Shown here in pieces: positions 51,320 through 58,424 of a DNA stretch of 64,000 nt. The DNA comes from JBGSQR01 sp964509295 (GTDB lineage: Bacteria; Desulfobacterota; Desulfuromonadia; Geobacterales; Pseudopelobacteraceae), in the NCBI GenBank assembly GCA_964509295.1, contig CAZDWS010000015.1, positions 1-64,000 on the forward strand, written 5' to 3'. Positions within the stretch are counted from its first letter, which is position 1; each line of letters opens with the position of its first letter. Under the pieces are notes generated by a model. The model did not search any database and was not told the DNA's origin. It worked only from the letters and a program-made list of their open reading frames with translations. The position numbers were made by a program, and so were the translations under genes.

Positions 51320-52075
51320 ATGTCCAATAAACAGCGCCTTGACAAACTTATGATGGAACGCGGTATGACCCCTTCCCGGGAGCGGGCCCAGGCACTAATC
51401 ATGGCTGGTCAGGTTGTGGTTGGTGAACACACGGTTGACAAGGCCGGTCAACAGGTTCCGGTTGACTCGGATATCCGTATCAAGGGTGAAATACTGCCCT
51501 ATGTCAGTCGTGGGGGGCTCAAACTTCGCCGGGCTCTGGATGAGTTCCGTATTGATGTCTCCGGCCTGGTGGCCATCGATGTGGGAGCCTCCACGGGAGG
51601 TTTTACCGACTGTCTGTTGCAAGCCGGTGCGGAAAAGGTTTTTGCGGTTGACGTGGGTTATGGTCAGCTGGCCTGGTCATTGCGACAGGATCATCGTGTC
51701 GTCAGCATGGAAAAGACCAATATCCGCAATCTGCTGCCGGAACACCTGGATCAAATCCCTGATCTGGCTGTTATTGATGCCTCCTTTATCTCACTGTCCA
51801 AAGTCTTGTTGCCCACCATTAATCTAATTAAGCCTGGTGGCCGTATTATTGCCCTTATCAAACCGCAATTTGAAGTTGGCAAAGGCGAAGTCGGTAAAGG
51901 CGGCATTGTTCGCGATCCGGTTGCCCATGAAAAGGCGATAGAAGGGGTACGGCGGGCGGCATTGGAGCTGGGGCTTGCTGTTGAGGGGCTCTGTAATTCG
52001 CCAATTAAAGGTGCGGATGGTAATCGTGAGTTCCTGATATTACTTAATGTTCCAGAAAAAACACCGGGAGGTTAG
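51320..52075 (+). CDS. tlyA: TlyA-family rRNA methyltransferase
   Basis: A 251-residue protein with an N-terminal S4 RNA-binding domain (QRLDKLMMERGMTPSRERAQ) and an FtsJ-like methyltransferase domain with the SAM motif AIDVGASTGGFTDCLLQAGA. In Mycobacterium TlyA 2'-O-methylates cytidines in 16S and 23S rRNA and is the capreomycin target; an accessory hemolysin name is historical. The conserved PQFEVGKGEVGKGGIVRDP is present. ATG at 51320 after CAGGTTGATAA. The HIT gene starts 2 bases after its stop. Confidence 0.88.
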   Translation: MSNKQRLDKLMMERGMTPSRERAQALIMAGQVVVGEHTVDKAGQQVPVDSDIRIKGEILPYVSRGGLKLRRALDEFRIDVSGLVAIDVGASTGGFTDCLLQAGAEKVFAVDVGYGQLAWSLRQDHRVVSMEKTNIRNLLPEHLDQIPDLAVIDASFISLSKVLLPTINLIKPGGRIIALIKPQFEVGKGEVGKGGIVRDPVAHEKAIEGVRRAALELGLAVEGLCNSPIKGADGNREFLILLNVPEKTPGG

Positions 52076-52077
52076 AC

Positions 52078-52422
52078 TTGAAAAACTGTATTTTCTGCAA
52101 GATCATCCGTGGGGATATCCCATCCAAAAAAGTGTTTGAAGATGAGAGATTACTTGTAATTGAGGATATAACTCCTCAGGCGCTGCTGCACCTGTTATTG
52201 ATCCCTAAAAAACATGTTGTTAACTGTCTGGACCTGACCGCACAGGATGATGAAACTATCGGGTATGTGATGAGAAAGGCCGGTGAAATTGCCAGCCAGA
52301 AAGGATTTGCCGAAAGCGGTTTTCGTCTGGTACAGAATAATGGTGCCGAAGCCGGGCAATCCGTTTTTCATATCCACTTTCACCTTTTGGCCGGACGCGG
52401 ATTTAGCTGGCCTCCGGGCTAG
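52078..52422 (+). CDS. HIT family protein (HinT-like)
   Basis: A 114-residue histidine-triad nucleotide hydrolase with NCIFCKIIRGDIPSKKV and the triad HIHFH (H98, H100, H102). Such proteins cleave AMP-lysine or similar adenylyl compounds. TTG start at 52078 after GGGAGGTTAGAC, immediately behind tlyA. Typical length for HinT-like proteins; the physiological substrate is not known. Confidence 0.92.
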   Translation: MKNCIFCKIIRGDIPSKKVFEDERLLVIEDITPQALLHLLLIPKKHVVNCLDLTAQDDETIGYVMRKAGEIASQKGFAESGFRLVQNNGAEAGQSVFHIHFHLLAGRGFSWPPG

Positions 52423-52447
52423 CGTAATCACTAAATAGGAGTTTTAT

Positions 52448-52969
52448 ATGAAAATGCTACTTTTAATCGCGGTTGCCGTATTGTCAGCCGCACCTGTTCT
52501 GGCAGATACCTATTCCTGGACCGATGCCAGCGGTACAATGAACTTTACTGAAGACTACTCCCAAATTCCAAAACAGTATCGCAAGAAAATTGAGATAAGA
52601 AGAAACGGGGAGAGTACAACTGGTGTTTCAGATCCTTCCGGTGTTACCAAAGAATCGGTGAAGCCTGCATCTGTTGTCCCTGGCAAGGAGTTGGAAGCCC
52701 CAAAAGCGAAAACCCCTGAAAGTTACGGTGGCAAAAGTATGGACCAATGGCAGCAAGAACTTAAGATTGCTGAGAAAGAGTCAAAGGCTTTGTACGCAAA
52801 AGTCAAGGAACTGGAAACCCTGGTGAATAATCCTGGAGAAAACCCTGAAGGATTGACAAAAAGAGCGCTGATCGCTCGTTATAACAATGCGGTCATGGAG
52901 TACAACTTGGCGAATGATCGGTTCAATGAAATGTTGCTGGCTGCCAGAAAGGCCGGAGTCCCATTATAG
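52448..52969 (+). CDS. DUF4124 domain-containing exported protein
   Basis: A 173-residue protein with a signal peptide (MKMLLLIAVAVLSAAPVLAD, cleavage near 19-20) and the DUF4124 core YSWTDASGTMNFTEDYSQIP. The rest is charged and proline-containing with a predicted coiled coil (MDQWQQELKIAEKESKALYA onward). Probably periplasmic. The function of DUF4124 is not established. ATG follows TAGGAGTTTTAT, 25 bases after the HIT gene. Start could also be the ATG at 52454. Confidence 0.75.
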   Translation: MKMLLLIAVAVLSAAPVLADTYSWTDASGTMNFTEDYSQIPKQYRKKIEIRRNGESTTGVSDPSGVTKESVKPASVVPGKELEAPKAKTPESYGGKSMDQWQQELKIAEKESKALYAKVKELETLVNNPGENPEGLTKRALIARYNNAVMEYNLANDRFNEMLLAARKAGVPL

Positions 52970-53047
52970 TATTGTTGTCTGGTTGAGCCGTTTTCCCTGG
53001 ATGCCTAAATCATTTCAATTGAAACATATTTCTGCTATTGTTCTGAA

Positions 53048-53506
53048 ATGGGTGAAAAACTGATCTGCAATAATAAAAAAGCCTACCACGATTATTTTAT
53101 TGAAGATAAGCTGGAGGCCGGTCTGGTGCTTCAAGGTACTGAAGTCAAGGCTCTGAGGTCCGGCAAGGCAAACCTGAATGATGCCTTTATGCAGATTCGC
53201 AATGGAGAAGCTTTTCTGCATAATCTGCATATTTCTCACTATGAATTTGGAAATATTCAGAACCATGATCCTGACCGGAATCGTAAGCTTTTACTGCATC
53301 GCAAAGAAATCGACAGAATGTTTGCCCGAATCCGGGAGCAGGGTTACTCTGCCGTTCCCTTGAAACTGTATTTTAAGGATGGGCGGGTAAAGGTCGAGAT
53401 CGGATTAGCCAAAGGTAAAAAGCTTTACGATAAACGAGAAGATATGAAAAAGAAGGACAGCCAGAGAGAGGTTTCTCAGGCTTTGAAGACTAGGAACAGG
53501 GACTAG
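53048..53506 (+). CDS. smpB: SsrA-binding protein SmpB
   Basis: A 152-residue partner of tmRNA that places it in the A site of stalled ribosomes. It has NKKAYHDYFIEDKLEAGLVL, GTEVKALRSGKANLNDAFM, RKLLLHRKEIDRM and the basic C-terminal tail KKLYDKREDMKKKDSQREV. The ATG at 53048 has no strong Shine-Dalgarno (CTATTGTTCTGAA). ssrA, its RNA partner, lies 650 bases downstream. Confidence 0.96.
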   Translation: MGEKLICNNKKAYHDYFIEDKLEAGLVLQGTEVKALRSGKANLNDAFMQIRNGEAFLHNLHISHYEFGNIQNHDPDRNRKLLLHRKEIDRMFARIREQGYSAVPLKLYFKDGRVKVEIGLAKGKKLYDKREDMKKKDSQREVSQALKTRNRD

Positions 53507-53551
53507 CAGATTCTAAGCCTGTTTCTGGGCCCGGTATATACTCACCAAAAT

Positions 53552-53584
53552 AAGAGCCATGTGGCATTTAACCACATGGCTCTT
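53552..53584. terminator. Bidirectional terminator between smpB and the small exported-protein gene
   Basis: AAGAGCCATGTGG (53552-53564) pairs perfectly with CCACATGGCTCTT (53572-53584) around CATTTAA; TTTT (in CCGGTTTTT) follows on the plus strand. It separates smpB from a convergent minus-strand gene. Confidence 0.85.
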
Positions 53585-53619
53585 CCGGTTTTTAGCTGCT
53601 AACTGATTTGACTGTACAA

Positions 53620-53928
53620 TTATGAACCGTGTACTAACGAATCAAGGTCTCTTCTCATGTTTTCCAGCTTGTTTTCCAGATTTTTTAGTTCCTCATTAGT
53701 ATAAACGGAATTTCCCTTGTTGATCTCGTTCTGGATGCGGTCAATTCTATCCTGGAACGAATCAACCTGACCGGCGCAGTTCATTGCTACTAATAAACAC
53801 TGATTCTTTTCACCCTGCAGTCCAGGTTCCATTGTTGAGTTTATTGTACCTTCATCTGCTAATACTGGCACAGCCGATATAACAAGAGCTGCTGCCAATA
53901 GCGTAAGTTTGTGAATTATGGTTCTCAT
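53620..53928 (-). CDS. Small exported coiled-coil protein, function unknown
   Basis: About 102 residues: signal peptide (MRTIIHKLTLLAAALVISAV, then PVLADEG with likely cleavage after Ala), two cysteines (CLLVAMNC), and a C-terminal coiled coil (DRIDRIQNEINKGNS; LKNLENKLENMRRDLDSL). The ATG at 53928 is preceded by AAGGAGTTGGCC; a TTG two codons upstream overlaps the Shine-Dalgarno and is unlikely. A promoter (53970-53998) and a palindrome lie upstream. Family not recognised; probably periplasmic. Confidence 0.7.
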   Translation of the reverse strand: MRTIIHKLTLLAAALVISAVPVLADEGTINSTMEPGLQGEKNQCLLVAMNCAGQVDSFQDRIDRIQNEINKGNSVYTNEELKNLENKLENMRRDLDSLVHGS

Positions 53929-53944
53929 GGCCAACTCCTTTTAA

Positions 53945-53998
53945 AAGTAAGTTTACTTCTTATGTTTATAATATACACAGGCTGAAAATTTATTGCAA
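53945..53998 (-). promoter_or_regulatory. Promoter and palindrome for the minus-strand exported protein
   Basis: Reading the minus strand, TTGCAA (53998-53993), 17-base spacer, TATATT (53975-53970). Between this promoter and the start codon lies AAGTAA-GT-TTACTT (53945-53958), an inverted repeat with two-base centre that could be an operator. Confidence 0.55.
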
Positions 53999-54090
53999 CT
54001 GAAAATCAATATCAATTATAAATAAATGATCAGTTTTTTGAGTTTCCTTCTGAAAGTAGACGACGTGTTTAATCAAGGGTGATAATTAGA

Positions 54091-54120
54091 TTGCGGGATA
54101 GGCCGTATTAAGGCTATTAT
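54091..54120 (+). promoter_or_regulatory. Probable ssrA promoter
   Basis: TTGCGG (54091-54096), 18-base spacer, TATTAT (54115-54120). Transcription would start about 30 bases before the mature 5' end of tmRNA, which is made by RNase P trimming. Confidence 0.5.
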
Positions 54121-54154
54121 CAACGAATAGTATTTTAGTAGATGACTATTTTAT

Positions 54155-54509
54155 GGGGGTGTAAAGGTTTCGACGGGGAAATGAGTTTCTGGATTGCACC
54201 GGGTCGGGTACAGGTGGCCGACCTTAATAAACCTGTAACGGCTTAATTGCCGACAATTATAACACTCCTGTTGCACTAGCTGCTTAACAGGCGTCCCCGA
54301 CTGAGATGCCGATGGTAGGAAGGGGACGTCATTCACTATCGGATAGGGAAGCGCGACGCCCGTAGCGCTGACCGAAACCAAACGGGACCGCTGGTATGCT
54401 GCTTTGTCATTTGCGCAGACATCCGGTTAAATTGAGCAACTGACTAACGGTGTAGTAATTCAGTTTGTAGTTTTTTCGGACGTGGGTTCGACTCCCACCA
54501 CCTCCACCA
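54155..54509 (+). ncRNA. ssrA: Transfer-messenger RNA (tmRNA)
   Basis: One-piece tmRNA of about 355 bases. The 5' GGGGGTG (54155-54161) pairs with CACCTCC near the 3' end, which ends with encoded CCA (54507-54509). The T arm GTGGGTTCGACTCCCAC is present. The tag reading frame at 54249-54287 encodes ADNYNTPVALAA and a TAA stop, with the canonical degradation tail ALAA. The tmRNA tags proteins from stalled ribosomes for proteolysis; smpB is nearby. Confidence 0.97.
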
Positions 54510-54539
54510 TACAACAGTCCGGCACCATCCGGGTAAAAC

Positions 54540-54570
54540 AAAAAGCCCCTCAGAAATCAGGGGCTTTTTG
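54540..54570. terminator. Bidirectional terminator after ssrA
   Basis: AAAAAGCCCCT (54540-54550), loop CAGAAATC, AGGGGCTTTTT (54559-54569). A perfect stem with U tracts on both strands; it serves ssrA and the convergent DAHP synthase gene. Confidence 0.93.
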
Positions 54571-54599
54571 TTTATGGAAAGATAGAAGTCAATTCCCAC

Positions 54600-55958
54600 T
54601 CAAACCATCTGAAACTTCTTCTCCAGCAGCATTTCAGCCAGTTCAAAAGCCAGCTCAACACTCTGCTCCGCATTCAGTCTTGGGTCGCAGGTTGTCTGAT
54701 AGTTCATATGCAGGTGCTCATCAAGCAGCTTGCTGCTGCCTCCCGTACATTCCGTAACCTTATCGCCGGTCAGTTCAAGGTGGACACCGCCGGGCATACT
54801 GCCTTCGGCGTGATGGATATGAAAGAACGACCTGATTTCATCCAGAATATCGTCGAATTTACGTGATTTTTGTCCAAACTCATTCTGGTAGGTGTTGCCG
54901 TGCATCGGATCGCAGCTCCAGACGACCTGGGAACCTTCCTTCTGGATTTCTCTGATCAGGTTAGGAAGGGCAGACTCGATCTTATCCGCGCCAAAGCGGG
55001 TTATCAGTGTCAGTCTACCCGGTTCGTTTCCGGGGTTGAGTCTGCTGATAATACGCTTGATTTCATCAATATTGTGATTGGGACCGATTTTCATGCCGAG
55101 CGGATTTTTTACACCGCGCAGGAATTCCACATGGGCGCCGTCAAGCTGTCTGGTTCTGTCGCCGATCCAGAGCATATGTGCGCTGCAGTCGTAAAAGTCA
55201 CCGGTTAAAGAGTCTTTGCGTGTCATGGCCTCTTCATAGCCAAGCAGAAGTGCTTCGTGGGATGTGAACAGAGAAACCTGGCTGAGCGTCGGGTCATTAG
55301 TATCAATCCCGATGGCCTTCATGAAATTGATTGTTTTTGTAATCTGCCTGACCAGCTGTTCGTATTTTTCGGCTGAAGGGAGTGAACTCATGGATTCCCG
55401 CTGCCAGTCCTGAACATGATCCAGTGCTGCATAGCCGCCCAGGGTAAAGGCCCGGGTAAGGTTCAATGTGGCGGCTGCCCTGAAATATCCCTCCAGCATC
55501 CGGCGTGGGTCCGGTGTCCTGCTTTCCAGCGTCGGTTCAGGGCTGTTGACCATGTCTCCCCTGTAACTGGGTAGTTCCAGGCCGTTGACGGTTTCCGTAT
55601 CTGAAGAGCGGGGTTTGGCATATTGACCGGCAATCCGGCCAATTTTGATGACCCGTTTTTCACCTGCATAGATCAAAACGACCGACATCTGCAGTATGAC
55701 TTTCAGCAATTCTCTGATTGCAGAGCCGGTGCATCTGGAAAAGTCTTCCGCACAGTCACCGCACTGCAGAACAAAAGCTTTTCCCGCAGCTGCTTCTGCA
55801 AGATGTCCGCGCAGCTTTCTGATCTCTCCTGCAAAGACCAGGGGCGGCAGAACACTTATTTCACGCAGGATCTCATCCTTGATATTCTGATCCGGCCAAT
55901 TGGGTTGCTGCTTTGCTTCGTATGATCTCCAACTGGACACTGACCATTGATTATTCAT
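54600..55958 (-). CDS. Class II 3-deoxy-D-arabino-heptulosonate 7-phosphate synthase
   Basis: A 452-residue class II DAHP synthase, the first enzyme of the shikimate route to aromatic amino acids. It has QCGDCAEDF (Mn-binding cysteine region), GRIAGQYAKPRS, the SYRGDMVN stretch and MHGNTYQ near the C-terminus, then EIRSFFHIHHAEGSMPGGVH and HLELTGDKVTEC. These are plant/Mycobacterium-type motifs. ATG after TTGGAGCGTACATT. It is alone, between terminators and a promoter with two ATCACAATT repeats. Confidence 0.94.
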   Translation of the reverse strand: MNNQWSVSSWRSYEAKQQPNWPDQNIKDEILREISVLPPLVFAGEIRKLRGHLAEAAAGKAFVLQCGDCAEDFSRCTGSAIRELLKVILQMSVVLIYAGEKRVIKIGRIAGQYAKPRSSDTETVNGLELPSYRGDMVNSPEPTLESRTPDPRRMLEGYFRAAATLNLTRAFTLGGYAALDHVQDWQRESMSSLPSAEKYEQLVRQITKTINFMKAIGIDTNDPTLSQVSLFTSHEALLLGYEEAMTRKDSLTGDFYDCSAHMLWIGDRTRQLDGAHVEFLRGVKNPLGMKIGPNHNIDEIKRIISRLNPGNEPGRLTLITRFGADKIESALPNLIREIQKEGSQVVWSCDPMHGNTYQNEFGQKSRKFDDILDEIRSFFHIHHAEGSMPGGVHLELTGDKVTECTGGSSKLLDEHLHMNYQTTCDPRLNAEQSVELAFELAEMLLEKKFQMV

Positions 55959-55988
55959 AATGTACGCTCCAACGTGTAATTATTAAAA

Positions 55989-56024
55989 ATCACAATTTAA
56001 TATTGATCAGAACGTATCACAATT
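55989..56024 (-). promoter_or_regulatory. DAHP synthase promoter with two ATCACAATT repeats
   Basis: On the minus strand: TTGTGA (56022-56017), 17-base spacer, TAAATT (55999-55994). The plus-strand nonamer ATCACAATT occurs at 55989-55997 and 56016-56024, so one copy covers each promoter hexamer. Such placing fits repressor binding, perhaps by an amino-acid-responsive regulator; the regulator is not known. Confidence 0.45.
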
Positions 56025-56210
56025 CAACAGTTTTGTAATTAATGATGCTACCGTATGTCAAGCTTTGGAAACCAACTTATTTGCGTTTTTATTCCCTGAA
56101 GTCCTAAAGTATTATTTCTCTGGTATAAATATAACTTAGCAGTAAAAAGTCATACGCCATTGGTTTTGTGAAATCTGCTGATGACAAAGAATGGTCCAGG
56201 AGATGTGATT

Positions 56211-58259
56211 ATGGAACTACATAAAACACCAGCTGAACCTGATGCCGAGAATGTTCTGCGGGATGATTTGCTGACCTTTCTTGCGCTGACAAGTTCCATG
56301 ACTTCCGAAGAGCCGTTTTTCAACAAGCTGGCCAGATATCTGGCCAAGAGTCTGGAGATGGATTTTGTCTGTATTGACCGCCTGGAAGGGGACGGTTTGA
56401 CAGCCACTACCGTAGCTGTCTGGTGTGACGGGCATTTCGAGGATAATGTCTCCTATGCGCTGAAGGATACACCCTGCGGTGATGTGGTCGGCAATGCGGT
56501 CTGCTGTTTTCCGGATATGGTCTGCCAGCTTTTCCCCCATGATCAGGTTCTAAAGGATTTGCGTGCAGAGAGCTATATCGGTGTGACTCTTTGGAGTCAT
56601 ACGGGCAAACCCATCGGCCTGATTGCCGTGATCAGCCGTCGTCCGCTGGCAAATCGCCAGCTGGCTGAAACCATTATGAAAATAGTTGCTGTCCGCGCAG
56701 CAGGCGAAATTGAACGTATGGATGCGGAAGCGTCACTGCGTGAGAGCGAGGAGTCTCTCCGTTTCTTTTTTGAATATGCGCCGGCGTCCCTGGCCATGTT
56801 TGATGACAAAATGCACTATCTGCAGGTAAGTCAGCGCTGGCTGAGTGATTACGGGCTGGGAAATCGTAAACTGACCGGTTTGTCGCATTATGAAGTTTTT
56901 CCTGAGGTGCCGGGAAAGTGGAAAGAAGCTCATCAGCGCGGATTGGCGGGTGAGGTGCTCAGGGATGAAGATTGTTTTGTGAGGGCCAATGGCCAGGTGC
57001 AGTGGATTCGCTGGGAGATCCGCCCATGGTACAAACCTGATAAGGTGATTGGCGGAATTGTGATTTTTTCTGAGGATGTTACCGAGTATAAAAAATCGGA
57101 ACAGGAAAAGAGTCTTCTTGAACAGCAGTTCCAGCACGCGCAGAAGCTGGAAAGCCTTGGTGTGCTTGCCGGTGGTATTGCCCATGATTTCAACAACATC
57201 CTGGCAATAATTATGGGTAATTGTACTTTGGCAAAACTGGATAGTGAAAATTCGGAGGAGTATATACCGGAGATCGAAAAAGCTACCGACAGGGCTGCGG
57301 CTCTCTGTCGCCAGATGCTTGCCTATGCTGGTAAAGCCCAGCTGACCAGAGTACATGTCAATATGCGGCAACTGGTGGATGAGATGGTCAATATGCTTAA
57401 ATCAACTCTGCCGCAGAATACGTTGTTAAAGCCGAATCTGTCTGCTGAGATCCCGTTTGTCAATGGTGATGCCAGCCAGATCAGACAAATTGTTATGAAT
57501 CTGATTATCAATGCCTCCGAGGCGATTGATGATTCCCAGGGGGAGATTAGTATCTCGCTTTCAAAAACAGTTGTCTGTACCGGACAGGGTGAGAAAGACC
57601 ATCAGGGCAAGGAGATTCCTCCCGGTGAATATGTCTGTCTGGAAGTTGCTGATAATGGCTGTGGTATGAGCGAAGAAACCAAAAGGCGAATTTTTGAGCC
57701 GTTCTATACAACCAAATTCACCGGGCGCGGCCTGGGCATGTCTGCTGTACTCGGTATTCTGTCGGCCCATTCCGGGGCATTACAGCTTTTCAGCAGTCCG
57801 GATGAGGGCACTGTTTTCAGGGTTTATCTGCCCGGTGAACCTGCTGCAGTAGAGATGCAGGTCGATCCGGTATCTTCGTTGCCATGGCGTGGAAACGGAA
57901 CGGTTCTGATGGTGGAGGATGAAGAACAGTTACGGGTCCTGGCAGGTACAATGTTGAAAAAAATCGGCTTTGAGGTGATTGAAGCCTCAAACGGCCGGGA
58001 GGGTTTGGAACTCTTCCAGAAAAACTCGGCAAAGATCACCCTTGTCATAACGGACATGGGGATGCCGATTATGGACGGGTACAGCCTGTTCCTTGAATTA
58101 AAGCGGCTGGCACCTGAACTGCCCATCATTATTTCCAGCGGGTTCGGAGACTCGGTTATTTCGTCGCGTCTCGAATCGAAAGACATCGCAGGTTTGATTA
58201 GCAAACCATACAAGTATGATCAGCTGCGTGAGGTGCTGAAAAATGCATTGGGAGGATAA
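56211..58259 (+). CDS. Hybrid sensor histidine kinase/response regulator (GAF-PAS-HisKA-HATPase-REC)
   Basis: About 682 residues with no membrane helices. An N-terminal GAF domain (about 15-180, including CIDRLEGDGLTATTV and DTPCGDVVGNAVCCF), a PAS domain (about 190-310), HisKA with H325 in GGIAHDFNNIL, an ATPase domain (DNGCGMSEETKRRIFEPFYT), and a receiver with D615 (LVITDMGMPIMDG). A soluble phosphorelay protein whose signal and target are unknown. The ATG at 56211 is chosen for AGGAGATGTGATT before it; another ATG lies 30 bases upstream. No partner regulator is adjacent. Confidence 0.9.
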   Translation: MELHKTPAEPDAENVLRDDLLTFLALTSSMTSEEPFFNKLARYLAKSLEMDFVCIDRLEGDGLTATTVAVWCDGHFEDNVSYALKDTPCGDVVGNAVCCFPDMVCQLFPHDQVLKDLRAESYIGVTLWSHTGKPIGLIAVISRRPLANRQLAETIMKIVAVRAAGEIERMDAEASLRESEESLRFFFEYAPASLAMFDDKMHYLQVSQRWLSDYGLGNRKLTGLSHYEVFPEVPGKWKEAHQRGLAGEVLRDEDCFVRANGQVQWIRWEIRPWYKPDKVIGGIVIFSEDVTEYKKSEQEKSLLEQQFQHAQKLESLGVLAGGIAHDFNNILAIIMGNCTLAKLDSENSEEYIPEIEKATDRAAALCRQMLAYAGKAQLTRVHVNMRQLVDEMVNMLKSTLPQNTLLKPNLSAEIPFVNGDASQIRQIVMNLIINASEAIDDSQGEISISLSKTVVCTGQGEKDHQGKEIPPGEYVCLEVADNGCGMSEETKRRIFEPFYTTKFTGRGLGMSAVLGILSAHSGALQLFSSPDEGTVFRVYLPGEPAAVEMQVDPVSSLPWRGNGTVLMVEDEEQLRVLAGTMLKKIGFEVIEASNGREGLELFQKNSAKITLVITDMGMPIMDGYSLFLELKRLAPELPIIISSGFGDSVISSRLESKDIAGLISKPYKYDQLREVLKNALGG

Positions 58260-58328
58260 CTTGGGATAGAGCCTGAAAAAGCCGTATTTGTGAGCAGATA
58301 AAAACTAGTTTGATTTTTTGCACGTTTT

Positions 58329-58356
58329 AAAACCCCGGAGAAATCCGGGGTTTTTC
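58329..58356 (+). terminator. Intrinsic terminator after the hybrid kinase
   Basis: AAAACCCCGG (58329-58338), loop AGAAAT, CCGGGGTTTT (58345-58354) plus TT. Perfect stem, U tract at the end; 70 bases after the kinase stop. Confidence 0.93.
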
Positions 58357-58366
58357 TGTTCGAATG

Positions 58367-58394
58367 TTGTTTTAATGTTGGATCGATGTATAAT
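58367..58394 (+). promoter_or_regulatory. Sigma-70 promoter for gltB
   Basis: TTGTTT (58367-58372), 16-base spacer, TATAAT (58389-58394), a perfect -10. Start expected near 58401, 24 bases before the ATG. The upstream terminator isolates this unit. Confidence 0.65.
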
Positions 58395-58424
58395 TGGGGC
58401 TGAAAATTTATTTCCGGAGGCAGT

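Noticed and set aside
37124..54110. A 16-base near-repeat (CGGG-TAGGCCGTA-T) at about 37124 and 54094.
   Set aside because: Fourteen of sixteen matches are expected many times by chance in 64 kb; only the position in gaps is notable.
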